DNA of 33,717 nt from Anammoximicrobium sp032229885 (GCA_032229885.1 JAVYAJ010000447.1:1-33717), one strand, 5' to 3'; shown: positions 1-9,118, numbered from the stretch's first letter. Notes: a model not told the origin generated them from the sequence alone. A program made the numbers and translations.

Positions 1-9
1 CAACACAAC

Positions 10-34
10 GGACGCGACAAAGCGCGTCCCTCCA
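10..34 (-). repeat. Palindromic repeat unit, copy 1
   Basis: Read on the minus strand this is TGGAG followed by GGACGCG, a six-base loop CTTTGT and CGCGTCC, a perfect 7-bp stem. It belongs to the same family as the units at 72-97 and 19091-19175 and lies head-on to the next copy 37 bases away. The family resembles the short interspersed palindromes common in planctomycete genomes (inference). Confidence 0.75.
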
Positions 35-71
35 GCGCCACCGGCCCCCCGAAACCAACACCACGCCCACC

Positions 72-97
72 TGGAGGGCCACGCTCCGTCGTGGCCG
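72..97 (+). repeat. Palindromic repeat unit, copy 2
   Basis: TGGAG, then GGCCACG, loop CTCCGT, then CGTGGCC. The stem bases differ from the GGACGCG/CGCGTCC version but remain fully paired, so both arms changed together. The unit ends 10 bases before the first recognisable methyltransferase codons of the next feature. Confidence 0.75.
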
Positions 98-107
98 CGA
101 AATTGGA

Positions 108-404
108 TTGACGGACCGCACGCGGCAATTGGGCCTGACAAAGACCTGCAACCTGTCCCACAACCCGGCCTGTACGGACGGCGACATTACCCAGCTGCGG
201 GACTTGCACACCGCGATGGACCGTGTCATCTTGGCCTGCTACGGCTGGACCGACCTGGACCCAGGCCGCGGTTTTCACGCCAACGAGCGCGGCCAGACGC
301 GGTACACGATCAGCCCCGCCGCCCGCCGCGACCTGTTCCGCCGCCTGCTGACCCTGAACCTCGAAATCGCCGCCCGCGAGGCGGCCACCGGAGACGATCA
401 ATGA
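108..404 (+). CDS. C-terminal fragment of a large adenine-specific DNA methyltransferase
   Basis: The 98 residues match, by eye, the extreme C-terminus of large class I N6-adenine methyltransferases of the Eco57I/PglX/DrmMI kind: a segment LGLTKTCNLSHNPAC, then LHTAMDRVILACYGWTDLDPG, then a TISPAARRDLFRRLL helix. These enzymes normally exceed 1000 residues, and the catalytic NPPY region is absent here. TTG at 108 is only the first possible start; the same frame stays open leftwards through both palindromic repeats to the window edge, so this is either the tail of a longer gene interrupted in frame by repeats or a relic. The stop codon overlaps an ATG (ATGA), which opens only an 11-codon frame, so a once-coupled downstream gene may be lost. 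The family is fairly sure, the intactness is not. Confidence 0.6.
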   Translation: MTDRTRQLGLTKTCNLSHNPACTDGDITQLRDLHTAMDRVILACYGWTDLDPGRGFHANERGQTRYTISPAARRDLFRRLLTLNLEIAAREAATGDDQ

Positions 405-538
405 GCAGCTCTGAATGCCACGTCCTGATTTCGTAAGCTGACGTGGCCTTGTGGCGATGTTTTCTGCGATTCTCGGCGTGCCCGCAAGAAAGCCCAATCC
501 ATCGCAACGGCCCGATTCGCCCGACAACGGTTTTCGAC

Positions 539-544
539 TAGAAT
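539..544 (+). promoter_or_regulatory. Possible -10 box for the TIGR04255-helicase operon
   Basis: TAGAAT, the same -10 sequence as that of the tRNA-Ile gene in this window. No good -35 is visible (GATTCG near 514). If used, transcription would start near 551, which excludes the ATG at 543 and supports the start at 597. Confidence 0.35.
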
Positions 545-596
545 GGATCGTAAAGGCTGTTCCACAAGATTCCCGACTGACCGGACTAACCTACAG

Positions 597-1370
597 ATGA
601 TTGACGTAAACGAGTCCTTTCCGACACTGGCGGAGGCTCCGATCGTAGAAGCGATCTTCGACGTGCGCGCACGTGCCGAGGGGGGCTGGAATCGCTCCCA
701 TCTCCGAAAGCAACTGGAATCGAAATTACCAGAATACCCTGAGTTTGAGCTGCGCGGAGAAATTGAGTTCCAGATCGCTTCTCGTGCGGACGGCTCGTCG
801 GAGCAGATTCGCCGCGAGGCTTGGCGCGGCGTCCAGGTCACTTCCGCAGACAGACTGCACGTTGCTCAATTCAACCGGGACGGCTTTGTTTTCAGCAGGC
901 TATCGCCGTACTCCAATTGGGATCAATTTCGCGACGAAGCATTGCGGCTGTGGCGCATTCATGCCGAACTGGCGAAACCTTCAGAAATCCATCGCTTTGA
1001 CGTCCGATTCATCAACCGCATCGCGTTACCTATCGGAGAATCGTGGCTGAGCAACTTGCTGCTGAGGCCGCCCGCGCCGCCGAAGAGCCTCGAAGTGCCG
1101 ATTGTGAACTTCTTTCATCAGGATACGTTTTCCGTTCCGGGCTATCCCTACGCCGTCAATCGGATTCAAACCATTCAGTTTCCATCTGCGAAGGACGACA
1201 AGGAATCCAGCTTGATTCTCGACATCGACGTAGCTACCACCCAGGCGTTCGAGCCCGTGGAGAACTCATTCGAGACGCGGCTGGTGGAGATGCGCTGGCT
1301 GAAGAACAAAGTCTTCTTCGGGAGCGTCACGGCCGCAGTCATTCAGAGATTGGAAGGAACTTCCCCATGA
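597..1370 (+). CDS. TIGR04255 family protein
   Basis: The N-terminus FPTLAEAPIVEAIFDVR is the hallmark of the TIGR04255 family, followed by the typical middle GVQVTSADRLHVAQF and DGFVFSRLSPYSNWDQF. Length (257 aa) fits the family. The biochemical function is unknown; family members are often found beside defence or mobile genes (background knowledge). I chose the ATG at 597 over the in-frame ATG at 543 because family proteins begin just before the FP.L..AP motif and a TAGAAT box overlaps 543. There is no clear Shine-Dalgarno. Its stop overlaps the next gene's start (ATGA), so it is the first gene of a four-gene coupled operon ending in the large helicase, and it probably acts with that helicase. 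Confidence 0.8.
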   Translation: MIDVNESFPTLAEAPIVEAIFDVRARAEGGWNRSHLRKQLESKLPEYPEFELRGEIEFQIASRADGSSEQIRREAWRGVQVTSADRLHVAQFNRDGFVFSRLSPYSNWDQFRDEALRLWRIHAELAKPSEIHRFDVRFINRIALPIGESWLSNLLLRPPAPPKSLEVPIVNFFHQDTFSVPGYPYAVNRIQTIQFPSAKDDKESSLILDIDVATTQAFEPVENSFETRLVEMRWLKNKVFFGSVTAAVIQRLEGTSP

Positions 1371-1849
1371 TCGCACATGGAACGATGCCCGTCGCTCCGT
1401 CAACTTCTCGTGGAATGAGCCCGACGGCACAGCGGATTGCCAAGACGGCAAGCGAAGGTCGTCGTCGGCTGCAACAGTCCCGTATGGTGGGGCTGGGGTC
1501 GGCTGTGTTCGAGGAGCTGGCGACCGTGGCCGCCGAGTGCGCTCAGTCCGATTGGAATGGCTACGGCGGTCAACCGGTTATTCAGGACACTCTGACGAAT
1601 GCGTTTCGCGTTCTCGAAGCCCTGCCGCTGGGAACACCCGCCCCGACGGTCGGCGCTGAGCCCGACGGACACCTGACCTTGGAATGGCATCGCTCGCGGC
1701 GCCGCACTCTGTCGGTCAGTGTCAGCCCGGAAGGCGAACTTCACTATGCTGCCCTAATTGGTCCCAGCCGAGCTTTCGGGACGGAGACTTTTTTCGACGA
1801 AGTGCCGGTGACCATTCTTGACCTCATTCGACGAGTGTACGCGGCATGA
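1367..1849 (+). CDS. Hypothetical protein, second gene of the helicase operon
   Basis: A 160-aa protein with no domain I recognise. The first 50 residues are basic and low in complexity; the middle has SDWNGYGGQPV, and the rest looks like a small alpha/beta fold (LTLEWHRSRRRTLSVSVSPEGELHYAALIG). The ATG overlaps the stop of the TIGR04255 gene by ATGA, and its own stop overlaps the next start the same way, which fixes the start. It was kept as a real gene because of this tight coupling on both sides. It probably forms a fixed set with its two neighbours. Function unknown. Confidence 0.75.
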   Translation: MIAHGTMPVAPSTSRGMSPTAQRIAKTASEGRRRLQQSRMVGLGSAVFEELATVAAECAQSDWNGYGGQPVIQDTLTNAFRVLEALPLGTPAPTVGAEPDGHLTLEWHRSRRRTLSVSVSPEGELHYAALIGPSRAFGTETFFDEVPVTILDLIRRVYAA

Positions 1850-2271
1850 TTGACCCTGCGTCCGTTCCTCCGGTCGCTGCTGACGAGTTGCTTGCCCGGT
1901 TTGTTCTGCAGCGAAGTCATGTCCGCAGCGACCGGACCGTGAAACCCGATGCTTTCCTTCCGCCTCCGAATCTGGAGCTGTCGGTAATACGTCACAGGTC
2001 TGCCGAGCCTGCCGAACTCTGGGCAGTGGGACGAGCTGTGGCAGCTAAGAGACAGAGAACCCTCTACGGCCGGGCGGATGTTCAGACTAGCGTCCTCCTG
2101 GAGCATCGACTGTCCGTCGTCGCGGACGCCATCGAAGGGAACCCGAATCACGCCAACGTTTCCGGTTGGCCGGCGGACAAAGCTGCCCAGAAAAACATTG
2201 CCCAAGAGGTTGCCGCTGTAGCTGACTTTGTGCCCACGCCCGATGCCGTCAACGCGGACGCGGCCCCATGA
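1846..2271 (+). CDS. Hypothetical protein, third gene of the helicase operon
   Basis: A 141-aa soluble protein. Recognisable stretches are SVIRHRSAEPAELWAVGR, a central RTLYGRADVQTS, and a C-terminal GNPNHANVSGWPADKAAQK segment; proteins of this look occur as small unknowns in planctomycete genomes (recollection, not searched). Both ends overlap neighbours by ATGA, the last one with the helicase gene, so its dose is tied to the helicase. There is no signal peptide, membrane segment or catalytic motif that I can see. It may be a regulator or subunit of the helicase complex, but that is inference from position only. Confidence 0.75.
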   Translation: MIDPASVPPVAADELLARFVLQRSHVRSDRTVKPDAFLPPPNLELSVIRHRSAEPAELWAVGRAVAAKRQRTLYGRADVQTSVLLEHRLSVVADAIEGNPNHANVSGWPADKAAQKNIAQEVAAVADFVPTPDAVNADAAP

Positions 2272-5200
2272 CCATCTTCAACCTCCACTCTGCCGTCATC
2301 GCCGATTACCGCGACTTTGTCGGCTCGTTTTTCACCGTGGCGGATCGACGGGCGCGGGAATATGTCGAGCGGGCACTGGTCGAGGAGGCCCGCCTGTGGC
2401 CCGATTTCCTGCTGCAGGTCAGCCCATCCTACGCCCGCTCGGCCACGGTGGACGATCTCGCCGATCGAGGCACGCTGCACCCGGCGACGGCCGAGATCTT
2501 CCGCACGGCGGCGGGCGAGCCGTTTCATCTGTATCAACACCAGGTCGAGGCGATGGGCCTGGCCAGCGCGGGCCAGAGCTTCGTCGTCACCAGCGGCACG
2601 GGGTCGGGCAAGAGCCTGACCTATTTCCTGCCGATCATCGACAACCTGCTCAGGCAGCCCGCTACGGGTGATCGGGTCGCCGCCCTGATCGTGTACCCGA
2701 TGAACGCGCTGGTGAACTCGCAGCTCTTGGCCCTCCAGACGCTGCGGGACAACTACCAGCGGCGAACCGGGCGCGCCTTTCCGGTGACATTCGCCAAATA
2801 CACGGGCGATACCCAGGACGCCACGCGGGTGGATATGCGGAACCATCCGCCGCAGATCATGCTCACCAACTATGTGATGGCCGAGTTGATGCTCGTGCGC
2901 CCCGACGACCAACGCTTCCTGGACCGCGCTGGCGGCGGGCTGCGGTTTCTGGTGTTCGACGAATTGCACACCTACCGCGGCCGCCAGGGCGCGGATGTGG
3001 CCATGCTCATCCGTCGCCTCAAACAGCGCTGCGCCGCCCCCGACATCGTGCATATCGGCACCAGCGCCACGATGGTCGCCGACCGCGAGGCCACGCCGCA
3101 CCAGCGGCGCGATACGGTCGCGAACTTCGCCCAGTGCCTGTTCGGCCATCCGTTCGCCGCTGACCATGTGATCGAGGAGACGCTGGTTCCGTTCACCGAG
3201 GGCGGCCCCCCCACCCCGGCCGAGCTGAGCGCGGCATTGGCGGCCCCCATCCCAGGGACGCTGGCGGATTTCCGCCGCAACGCCATCGCCCGCTGGGCCG
3301 AATTCGAGTTCGGCGTCGAATCGGAGGAAGGCGGTCGGCTGAAACGCCGCGTGCCGCGCACCCTGACCGCGGCCGCGGATCGGTTGGCGACGGCAAGCGG
3401 CAGCGACGCGGCCCGGTGTGAAAGTCGTCTCCGCGATCTGCTGATCCGAGGCGGCGATCTGGAACGCGACGACGGCGGGCGGGCGTTTGCCTTCAAATTG
3501 CATCAGTTCATCGGCCAAGGTCGTGCGCTGTTCGCCACCATCGAACCGGCGGCCCAACGCGAGTTCTCTCTCGAGGGCCAAGTGCAGGCCGGCGGCGGCC
3601 GAATCTTCGTCCCGGTCAAGTTCTGTCGCCAGTGCGGCCAGGACTACTATCACGTTCTGCGGACCGATAGCCGTTTCCTGCCGCATCCCGTCGGCGTCGA
3701 TGGCGGCAGCGACGACGATTCACAGGATCCGGGATACTTGATGCTGGCCCCCGCCGAGGACGACTGGAGCGAGGATCGCATCCCCGACGAATGGTACGAT
3801 CCGCGTGGGCGGCTGACCCGGACGTGGCGCGACCGCGTCCCGCAGCCGATCTGGGTCGCCACGGACGGCTCGTATTCGACCGTACCCCGTGCCGACATGA
3901 TCAAGGCATGGTGGCAGGCGGCCCCGTTCTCGTTATGCCTGAACTGCGGCGACTTCTATACAGCCCGCGAGCGTGATTTCTCCAAACTAGCCTCGCTGTC
4001 GAGCGAAGCCCGCAGCAGCGCGACCACCGTGCTGGCCGCGTCGCTGCTGCGCCACGCGGCGACCGGCGACGGACCGCGCGACAAGCTGCTCAGCTTTACC
4101 GACAATCGGCAGGACGCCTCGTTGCAGGCGGGACATTTCAACGATTTCGTCCACGTTTCCCTGATACGCTGTGCGCTCCACGCCGCGCTCGATCAGGATT
4201 GCGAACTTACCTTCGACCGCGTGGCCCGGCGTGTGGTCGCGTCGTGTGGGCTCAGGATTCGTGATATTGCCCGCAACAGCGAACTCGATCCGCAATCCGC
4301 CGCGGCCCGGGAGGTGTGGCAAGTCTTCACCGAGCTGACCGAGTACCGCCTGTACGAGGATCTGCGGCGGGGCTGGCGCGTGGTCCAGCCGAACCTGGAA
4401 CACGTCGGACTGCTGTGGATCCGATATCGAGGACTGGATGCGCTGTGTCGTGACGACACCCACTGGCAGTTTCACCCCGAGATCGCGACCATGCCGGCGA
4501 CCGAGCGCGAAATCGCGGTCCGCGCCGTGCTGGACCAGTTCCGCCGCAAGCTGGCGATCGCGTGCCGTTGCTTGCAAGAAACCACGCAGCAACAGATCCG
4601 CCGACGGGCCGAACAGCACCTCAACGAGTTTTGGGGCCTCGACCCGGACACGAACGAACTGCGGACGGCCGAGCGTTACGTACGTCGCGGTCAATCCGGC
4701 CGCTTGGCGGATGGGTTCAGTCTGGGCGCGCGCAGTGCGATCGGCAAGTTTCTGCGGCAGCGATTCGGCCTCTCGACCGGCGAGTATCTGCCGTTTCTGG
4801 ACGCCTTGTTCGGGCTGCTGGTAAGCCAGGGATTCCTCATGCGGCTTCCGCCGGTGGACGACCACCAGTTCTACCAGCTCGACGCCGCGTGCATCTTGTG
4901 GCGTTTGGGGGACGGTTCGCCACCGCCGGCCGACCCGCTGTATGCCCGCCGTTCCCCGCCCCCGGTCAACGCATTTTTCCAGCGGTTCTACCGCGAGACG
5001 GCGGCGGCCCTGGCGGCGCTGGAGGCCCGCGAGCATACGGCCCAGGTTGTCAAACCGGGCGAACGGGAACGCCGCGAGCGACGCTTCCGCTGGGAGGACA
5101 GCGACACGCGCAGAGAGAGTGAGGTTGGTCGTCGCTTGCCGTATCTGGTCTGCTCGCCCACGATGGAATTGGGGGTCGATATCGCCGACCTGGACCTCGT

Positions 5201-7313
5201 CCATCTGCGGAACGTACCGCCCACCCCGGCCAATTACGCCCAACGCAGCGGCCGGGCCGGCCGCCAGGGGCAGCCGGGGCTCGTGTTCACGTACTGCGGT
5301 GCCTTGAACAGCCACGACCAGTACTTCTTCCACCGTCGCGAGGAAATGGTGGCGGGCAGCGTCCGACCACCACGCCTTGACCTGGCCAATGAAGCTCTGC
5401 TGCGTGCTCATGTGCATGCCGTCTGGCTTGCCCAGGTGCGTCTGCCGCTCGGGCAGTCCATCGAGCAAGTGATCAACATCGATCTGGACGACCTGCCCCT
5501 TAAAACCGAGGCCGCCGGGGCGATTCAGCTTGGCGAGGCGACCCGGGCCGAGCTGCGCCAGCACGTGCGCACGATCCTGACGCCCGATATGGGAATGCTT
5601 TTGCAGAGCGGCTGGTTTAGCGACGCCTGGATTGATCGCGTACTCGACGAGGCGCCTCGGCAGTTCGACCAGGCGTTCGATCGGTGGCGAGAACTGTACC
5701 GGGCGGCAACGCGCCAGTTGTTGGAGGCTCAGAACGCCCTGGTTCGGGCGCGCCGCCGCGACGACCAGGAGATAGCCTCGGCACGGCAACAAGAGGCGCT
5801 GCGCCAGCGCAATCTGCTGTTGCAGATCGGCACGAGCCGCGAGGAGGGCGACTTCTACCCGTATCGCTACCTGGCCAGCGAAGGGTTCCTGCCGGGCTAC
5901 AACTTCCCGGCATTGCCGGTGCGGGCCTGGGTGCCCAGGGACGCGGGCGAGTTCATCGGCCGTCCACGGTTCCTCGCCCTCCGCGAGTTCGCCCCACAGA
6001 ACATCCTTTACCATGAGGGGGCCAAGTGGGCGGTCGTCAGCTTCCAGTCGCCGCCGGGCGGGCTCGATGAGCGACGGACGCAACGACGGCTGTGCCGGAC
6101 ATGCGGCGCTTTTTGCGACGCCACTTTCGACCTGTGCCCTGTCTGCCAGACTCGTTTCGATGGCGAGAACAGCCTGTTGGCGACGTTGCTGGACATGCCG
6201 AACGTCCGGGTTCGCCGTCGAGAACGGATCACGTGCGACGAGGAAGAACGACGCCGGCGCGGCTACGACATCACGACCGCCTTCCAGTTTCCCGCCGATT
6301 CGGGCGCAACGCGCGTCCAGGAGGCGGACGTCGTGGCCAACGGCACGTCGATCTTACAGTTGATCTATGCGCCCGCAGCCACTTTGTTGCGCGTGAACCA
6401 CGGCTGGCGCGCGGCCAACCAGCCGGGATTCCTGGTCGACTTCGAGAGCGGCGAGGTGCTCGCGGCGGCCCCGCCGACCGGGAATGCTCCGCCACGCCGC
6501 CGGCAACTGGAAAACATCCGGCTCGCCGTCCAGGGCACCCAGAACCTGTTGCTCGTCCGACTCGTGCGACCCGAGTTGCGCGATCCGATTCTGGAAACCA
6601 CGCTGCAATACGCGTTACAGCGCGGCTGCGAACAGTTGTTCCAGCTCGAAGAGTCGGAATTGGTCGCCGAGCGGATCGGGGAGGGCGAGCACCGGGCGAT
6701 CCTGTTGTTCGAGGCGACCGAGGGCGGCGCCGGCGTCCTGCGGCGGCTGGTCGACGAGGCCGACGCCATGTCCCGCGTCGCTCGCGAGGCGTTAGCCCGT
6801 TGCCACTTCGACGCCCAAGGCAATGACCTTCTGCCCGATTGCCAGGCGGCGTGCTACCAATGCCTCATGAGTTATGGCAACCAATACGAGGCGATGCAGT
6901 TGGATCGTCGGCGGATCCTGCAAACCCTGCGGGATCTGTTGGCGAGCCGGACACTGCCTCGCATCGGCGGACGGGACTGGGATGCCCATCTACAGTGGCT
7001 CCGCTCCTTGACGGATTCCCGCTCGCAGCTGGAACGCGATTTCCTGGATGCGCTGGCCCCCTGCCGTCACCGCCTGCCCGACGAGGCTCAACGGTCGATT
7101 TCCGAGCCGCGATGCATCCCCGACTTCTTCTACGCGCCTAACACATGCGTCTTCTGCGACGGGTCCGTCCACGATCAGCCCGCCCAAGCCGCGCGGGACA
7201 CCGAACTACGCACCGAGTTACGCAACCGCGGCTACCGCGTGATCGTCATCCGCTACGACCGCAGCCTCCAAGACCAGATCGCCGACTTCCCCGACGTGTT
7301 CGGGCGTCCCTGA
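2268..7313 (+). CDS. DEAD/DEAH-box helicase with DUF1998 and C-terminal nuclease-like domain
   Basis: A very large (1681 aa) superfamily 2 helicase. Motif I GTGSGKS lies at 110-116, motif Ia at about 142-151 (VYPMNALVNS), motif II DELH at 231-234, motif III GTSAT at 264-268, a motif V region SPTMELGVDI at 963-972 and motif VI QRSGRAGR at 992-999. Zinc-type cysteine pairs sit at C453/C456, C557/C560 and C1276/C1279, followed by CPVC. DUF1998 ends in the cysteine cluster C1525, C1529, C1532. The last ~95 residues look like a Vsr/PD-(D/E)XK nuclease: E1589, PDFF with D1619, and FCDG with D1631. DUF1998 helicases occur in Druantia (DruE), DISARM (DrmB) and MrfA repair systems. With the methyltransferase relic and three coupled genes upstream, a role in anti-phage defence is likely but inferred. 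Confidence 0.88.
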   Translation: MTIFNLHSAVIADYRDFVGSFFTVADRRAREYVERALVEEARLWPDFLLQVSPSYARSATVDDLADRGTLHPATAEIFRTAAGEPFHLYQHQVEAMGLASAGQSFVVTSGTGSGKSLTYFLPIIDNLLRQPATGDRVAALIVYPMNALVNSQLLALQTLRDNYQRRTGRAFPVTFAKYTGDTQDATRVDMRNHPPQIMLTNYVMAELMLVRPDDQRFLDRAGGGLRFLVFDELHTYRGRQGADVAMLIRRLKQRCAAPDIVHIGTSATMVADREATPHQRRDTVANFAQCLFGHPFAADHVIEETLVPFTEGGPPTPAELSAALAAPIPGTLADFRRNAIARWAEFEFGVESEEGGRLKRRVPRTLTAAADRLATASGSDAARCESRLRDLLIRGGDLERDDGGRAFAFKLHQFIGQGRALFATIEPAAQREFSLEGQVQAGGGRIFVPVKFCRQCGQDYYHVLRTDSRFLPHPVGVDGGSDDDSQDPGYLMLAPAEDDWSEDRIPDEWYDPRGRLTRTWRDRVPQPIWVATDGSYSTVPRADMIKAWWQAAPFSLCLNCGDFYTARERDFSKLASLSSEARSSATTVLAASLLRHAATGDGPRDKLLSFTDNRQDASLQAGHFNDFVHVSLIRCALHAALDQDCELTFDRVARRVVASCGLRIRDIARNSELDPQSAAAREVWQVFTELTEYRLYEDLRRGWRVVQPNLEHVGLLWIRYRGLDALCRDDTHWQFHPEIATMPATEREIAVRAVLDQFRRKLAIACRCLQETTQQQIRRRAEQHLNEFWGLDPDTNELRTAERYVRRGQSGRLADGFSLGARSAIGKFLRQRFGLSTGEYLPFLDALFGLLVSQGFLMRLPPVDDHQFYQLDAACILWRLGDGSPPPADPLYARRSPPPVNAFFQRFYRETAAALAALEAREHTAQVVKPGERERRERRFRWEDSDTRRESEVGRRLPYLVCSPTMELGVDIADLDLVHLRNVPPTPANYAQRSGRAGRQGQPGLVFTYCGALNSHDQYFFHRREEMVAGSVRPPRLDLANEALLRAHVHAVWLAQVRLPLGQSIEQVINIDLDDLPLKTEAAGAIQLGEATRAELRQHVRTILTPDMGMLLQSGWFSDAWIDRVLDEAPRQFDQAFDRWRELYRAATRQLLEAQNALVRARRRDDQEIASARQQEALRQRNLLLQIGTSREEGDFYPYRYLASEGFLPGYNFPALPVRAWVPRDAGEFIGRPRFLALREFAPQNILYHEGAKWAVVSFQSPPGGLDERRTQRRLCRTCGAFCDATFDLCPVCQTRFDGENSLLATLLDMPNVRVRRRERITCDEEERRRRGYDITTAFQFPADSGATRVQEADVVANGTSILQLIYAPAATLLRVNHGWRAANQPGFLVDFESGEVLAAAPPTGNAPPRRRQLENIRLAVQGTQNLLLVRLVRPELRDPILETTLQYALQRGCEQLFQLEESELVAERIGEGEHRAILLFEATEGGAGVLRRLVDEADAMSRVAREALARCHFDAQGNDLLPDCQAACYQCLMSYGNQYEAMQLDRRRILQTLRDLLASRTLPRIGGRDWDAHLQWLRSLTDSRSQLERDFLDALAPCRHRLPDEAQRSISEPRCIPDFFYAPNTCVFCDGSVHDQPAQAARDTELRTELRNRGYRVIVIRYDRSLQDQIADFPDVFGRP

Positions 7314-7334
7314 ATCCGCTTCCCGCCGCACGAG

Positions 7335-7709
7335 TCACGCCACCTCCACAACGCTCCCATCCGGTTGGACGAAGCCACCGAACTTGTAGCACTTCGCGCA
7401 GAACCGGCGAGTCTTGCCGTCGGACTCTGGCGTGTCCTGCCAAGCATGTTGACCTTCTGGGCAGAACGGATGGTCGTCTGACCGTTCAGGCGCGGCGGCT
7501 GACTGTGGCTCAGGCGTCGCTTCCATTGCCGTTTCTGTGTGGACTTCCCGCCTCGAAAGCCAAGGCGGTAGCCAAACCGACGTCCACTCACGTCCGCGGT
7601 CCCCTCCATTGCCCACTACGCTGTTTTTCGGTTGGTGTACCATTTCCGACATCGAACACCTCGCCACACGTGCAAAGAATACGGTCGCGGACGCAAGCGG
7701 ACGGATCAC
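7335..7709 (-). CDS. Small zinc-ribbon-like hypothetical protein
   Basis: The protein (up to 124 aa) ends in a likely metal site: C83, H88, C104 and C107 in CPEGQHAW and CAKC contexts, followed by FGGFVQPDGSVVEV. The GTG at 7709 overlaps the primase stop (GTGA), suggesting coupling; ATG codons at 7652 or about 7524 are alternatives. The first 60 residues are less convincing, and another frame over 7594-7707 encodes a cysteine-rich stretch with DRILCTCGEVFDV, so a frameshift or a shorter gene is possible. It converges with the helicase gene with 21 bases between stops. Function unknown; presumably an accessory of the replication module. Confidence 0.5.
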   Translation of the reverse strand: MIRPLASATVFFARVARCSMSEMVHQPKNSVVGNGGDRGREWTSVWLPPWLSRREVHTETAMEATPEPQSAAAPERSDDHPFCPEGQHAWQDTPESDGKTRRFCAKCYKFGGFVQPDGSVVEVA

Positions 7710-9118
7710 GCGCCCATCCTCACCCCGATGCCCTCGTATCCGCGATATCTCTCGTCGCCAACTTGTGGCCGAACCTTCCGGATCTGCGGCAACGCGGCCA
7801 ACAAGTCACGGCCGAACGTCTGGATCGTCCCGGCTTCCCTCCTGCCGTTCGCTTCGCACCACGATTTCCACTCGGCAAATAGGTCATCGACGGCAGTACG
7901 GTAAGCCGGACCGATAACGCACCGGTCCCTGATAAACGCGGAAATCGGAGAAGACAGATCGTTTAGCTCGCCGAGCAGTTCCAACGCGCTGTCCGGCTGC
8001 ACGAAATGACCTCGCTCGTGAAGTCGTCGCCAGCCCTCGATGGCCCACAGCAGTATACCCGGCAATTCGCCCGACAACTTCTCAGTCAAGGCTGTGTCTT
8101 CGCGGCCGTAGAAGCTTTTCGTCAGACGCAGTAAGATCATTCGACTCGCCAGCGCCTGCGATGCATCTGACAACCGAGGCAGTTCGTTAGTCAGCATCAT
8201 GATACGAGTGCCAAGCTTCACCGTCACCGGCTCGAGGCATTTCCGGTCCACCGTCAGCGCATCTTCGCCTGTGATGCTCAGCAGCCGCTCAACCACGATG
8301 GATTGATCCGTCCGGCCGCTCAGGCGTGCGTCCGAAATGATAGCCAATGTCTTGCCCAATAACGGCCACAACCCGAAGTTCGTCGACAGGCTGGCGAGAG
8401 TAGGCCCCGCAACATTCTTGCGACCGATCAAGCTGCGTAGCACCCTCGCGATGGTTCCCTTTCCACTCCGTTTTGGTCCAACGAGACCCAACATTTTCTG
8501 CTGGCGTGTATCGCATGTCAGGCTGTACCCGAACCATTCCTGCAAGCTGTCGATACTCTCCTGATCCTCCCCCCACAGCGCGGACAGGAATTCGAGCCAC
8601 AACGACGGACATGGGGCGTCGAGATCGAAGTCGTAGTCCAGCGCGACGGTCGAAAAGAACCTCGCCGTTGGCGCGCACATATAATCCTGGCTCGCAACCA
8701 GCGACGGAAGATGTATCAGCCCGTTCCGCGCGACGAGCACGTCCTCTGCCGGCCAGCAGCCAACCCGATCTGCAAACGTTGGTGGCTTAGCCAGCCAAGT
8801 CGGCGGCTCCTTGACAAACGATAGAATACTCTGTGCCCTAAGTTGATCCATCACATCCCCGATCATTCGGCTCGTCAGGCGATAGTAGGTTTTGTTCAGG
8901 TGCCGAATCAGATGTGCCCGCACTTCACTCGTTTGCAGTTCGCGATATGCGCCATGGTCCCAAAAGTGAAAGGCGCCTCGCCAAAACCGTAACCGCGAGA
9001 CTCCACTGGCGGCGTATGTCGCCAAGTGCTCCTCCGCCGCCTGGGCCGCGTCCATTACTCTCGCATCTTTGCACGCACCCACATTGACAATACGTCTCGA
9101 TCCATCTATCATTGCCAT
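7706..9118 (-). CDS. D5/P4-type primase-helicase (SF3 helicase domain)
   Basis: A 470-aa protein resembling the C-terminal part of phage, plasmid and island replication proteins. An N-terminal D5_N-like region precedes an SF3 helicase: Walker A GPKRSGKGT at 214-222, Walker B-like KTLAIISDAR at 256-265, and a motif C region ending TNELPRL. A helical C-terminal segment (about 360-440, LFAEWKSWCEANG) resembles the primase C-terminal winged domain. There is no polymerising primase domain, so primase activity would need another protein. ATG at 9118 is preceded by AAGGA. It sits downstream of an HTH gene and upstream of a small zinc protein, all on the minus strand. The likely role is replication or excision-linked maintenance of an integrated element. 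Confidence 0.85.
   Translation of the reverse strand: MAMIDGSRRIVNVGACKDARVMDAAQAAEEHLATYAASGVSRLRFWRGAFHFWDHGAYRELQTSEVRAHLIRHLNKTYYRLTSRMIGDVMDQLRAQSILSFVKEPPTWLAKPPTFADRVGCWPAEDVLVARNGLIHLPSLVASQDYMCAPTARFFSTVALDYDFDLDAPCPSLWLEFLSALWGEDQESIDSLQEWFGYSLTCDTRQQKMLGLVGPKRSGKGTIARVLRSLIGRKNVAGPTLASLSTNFGLWPLLGKTLAIISDARLSGRTDQSIVVERLLSITGEDALTVDRKCLEPVTVKLGTRIMMLTNELPRLSDASQALASRMILLRLTKSFYGREDTALTEKLSGELPGILLWAIEGWRRLHERGHFVQPDSALELLGELNDLSSPISAFIRDRCVIGPAYRTAVDDLFAEWKSWCEANGRREAGTIQTFGRDLLAALPQIRKVRPQVGDERYRGYEGIGVRMGA

Noticed and set aside
2148..3686. 512-codon open frame antisense to the helicase
   Set aside because: GC-rich codons of the helicase create long antisense frames; the translation is rich in Arg, Gly and Gln with no motif, while the sense frame has all helicase motifs.
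3987..6083. 698-codon open frame antisense to the helicase
   Set aside because: Same reason; no ribosome binding site and no domain.
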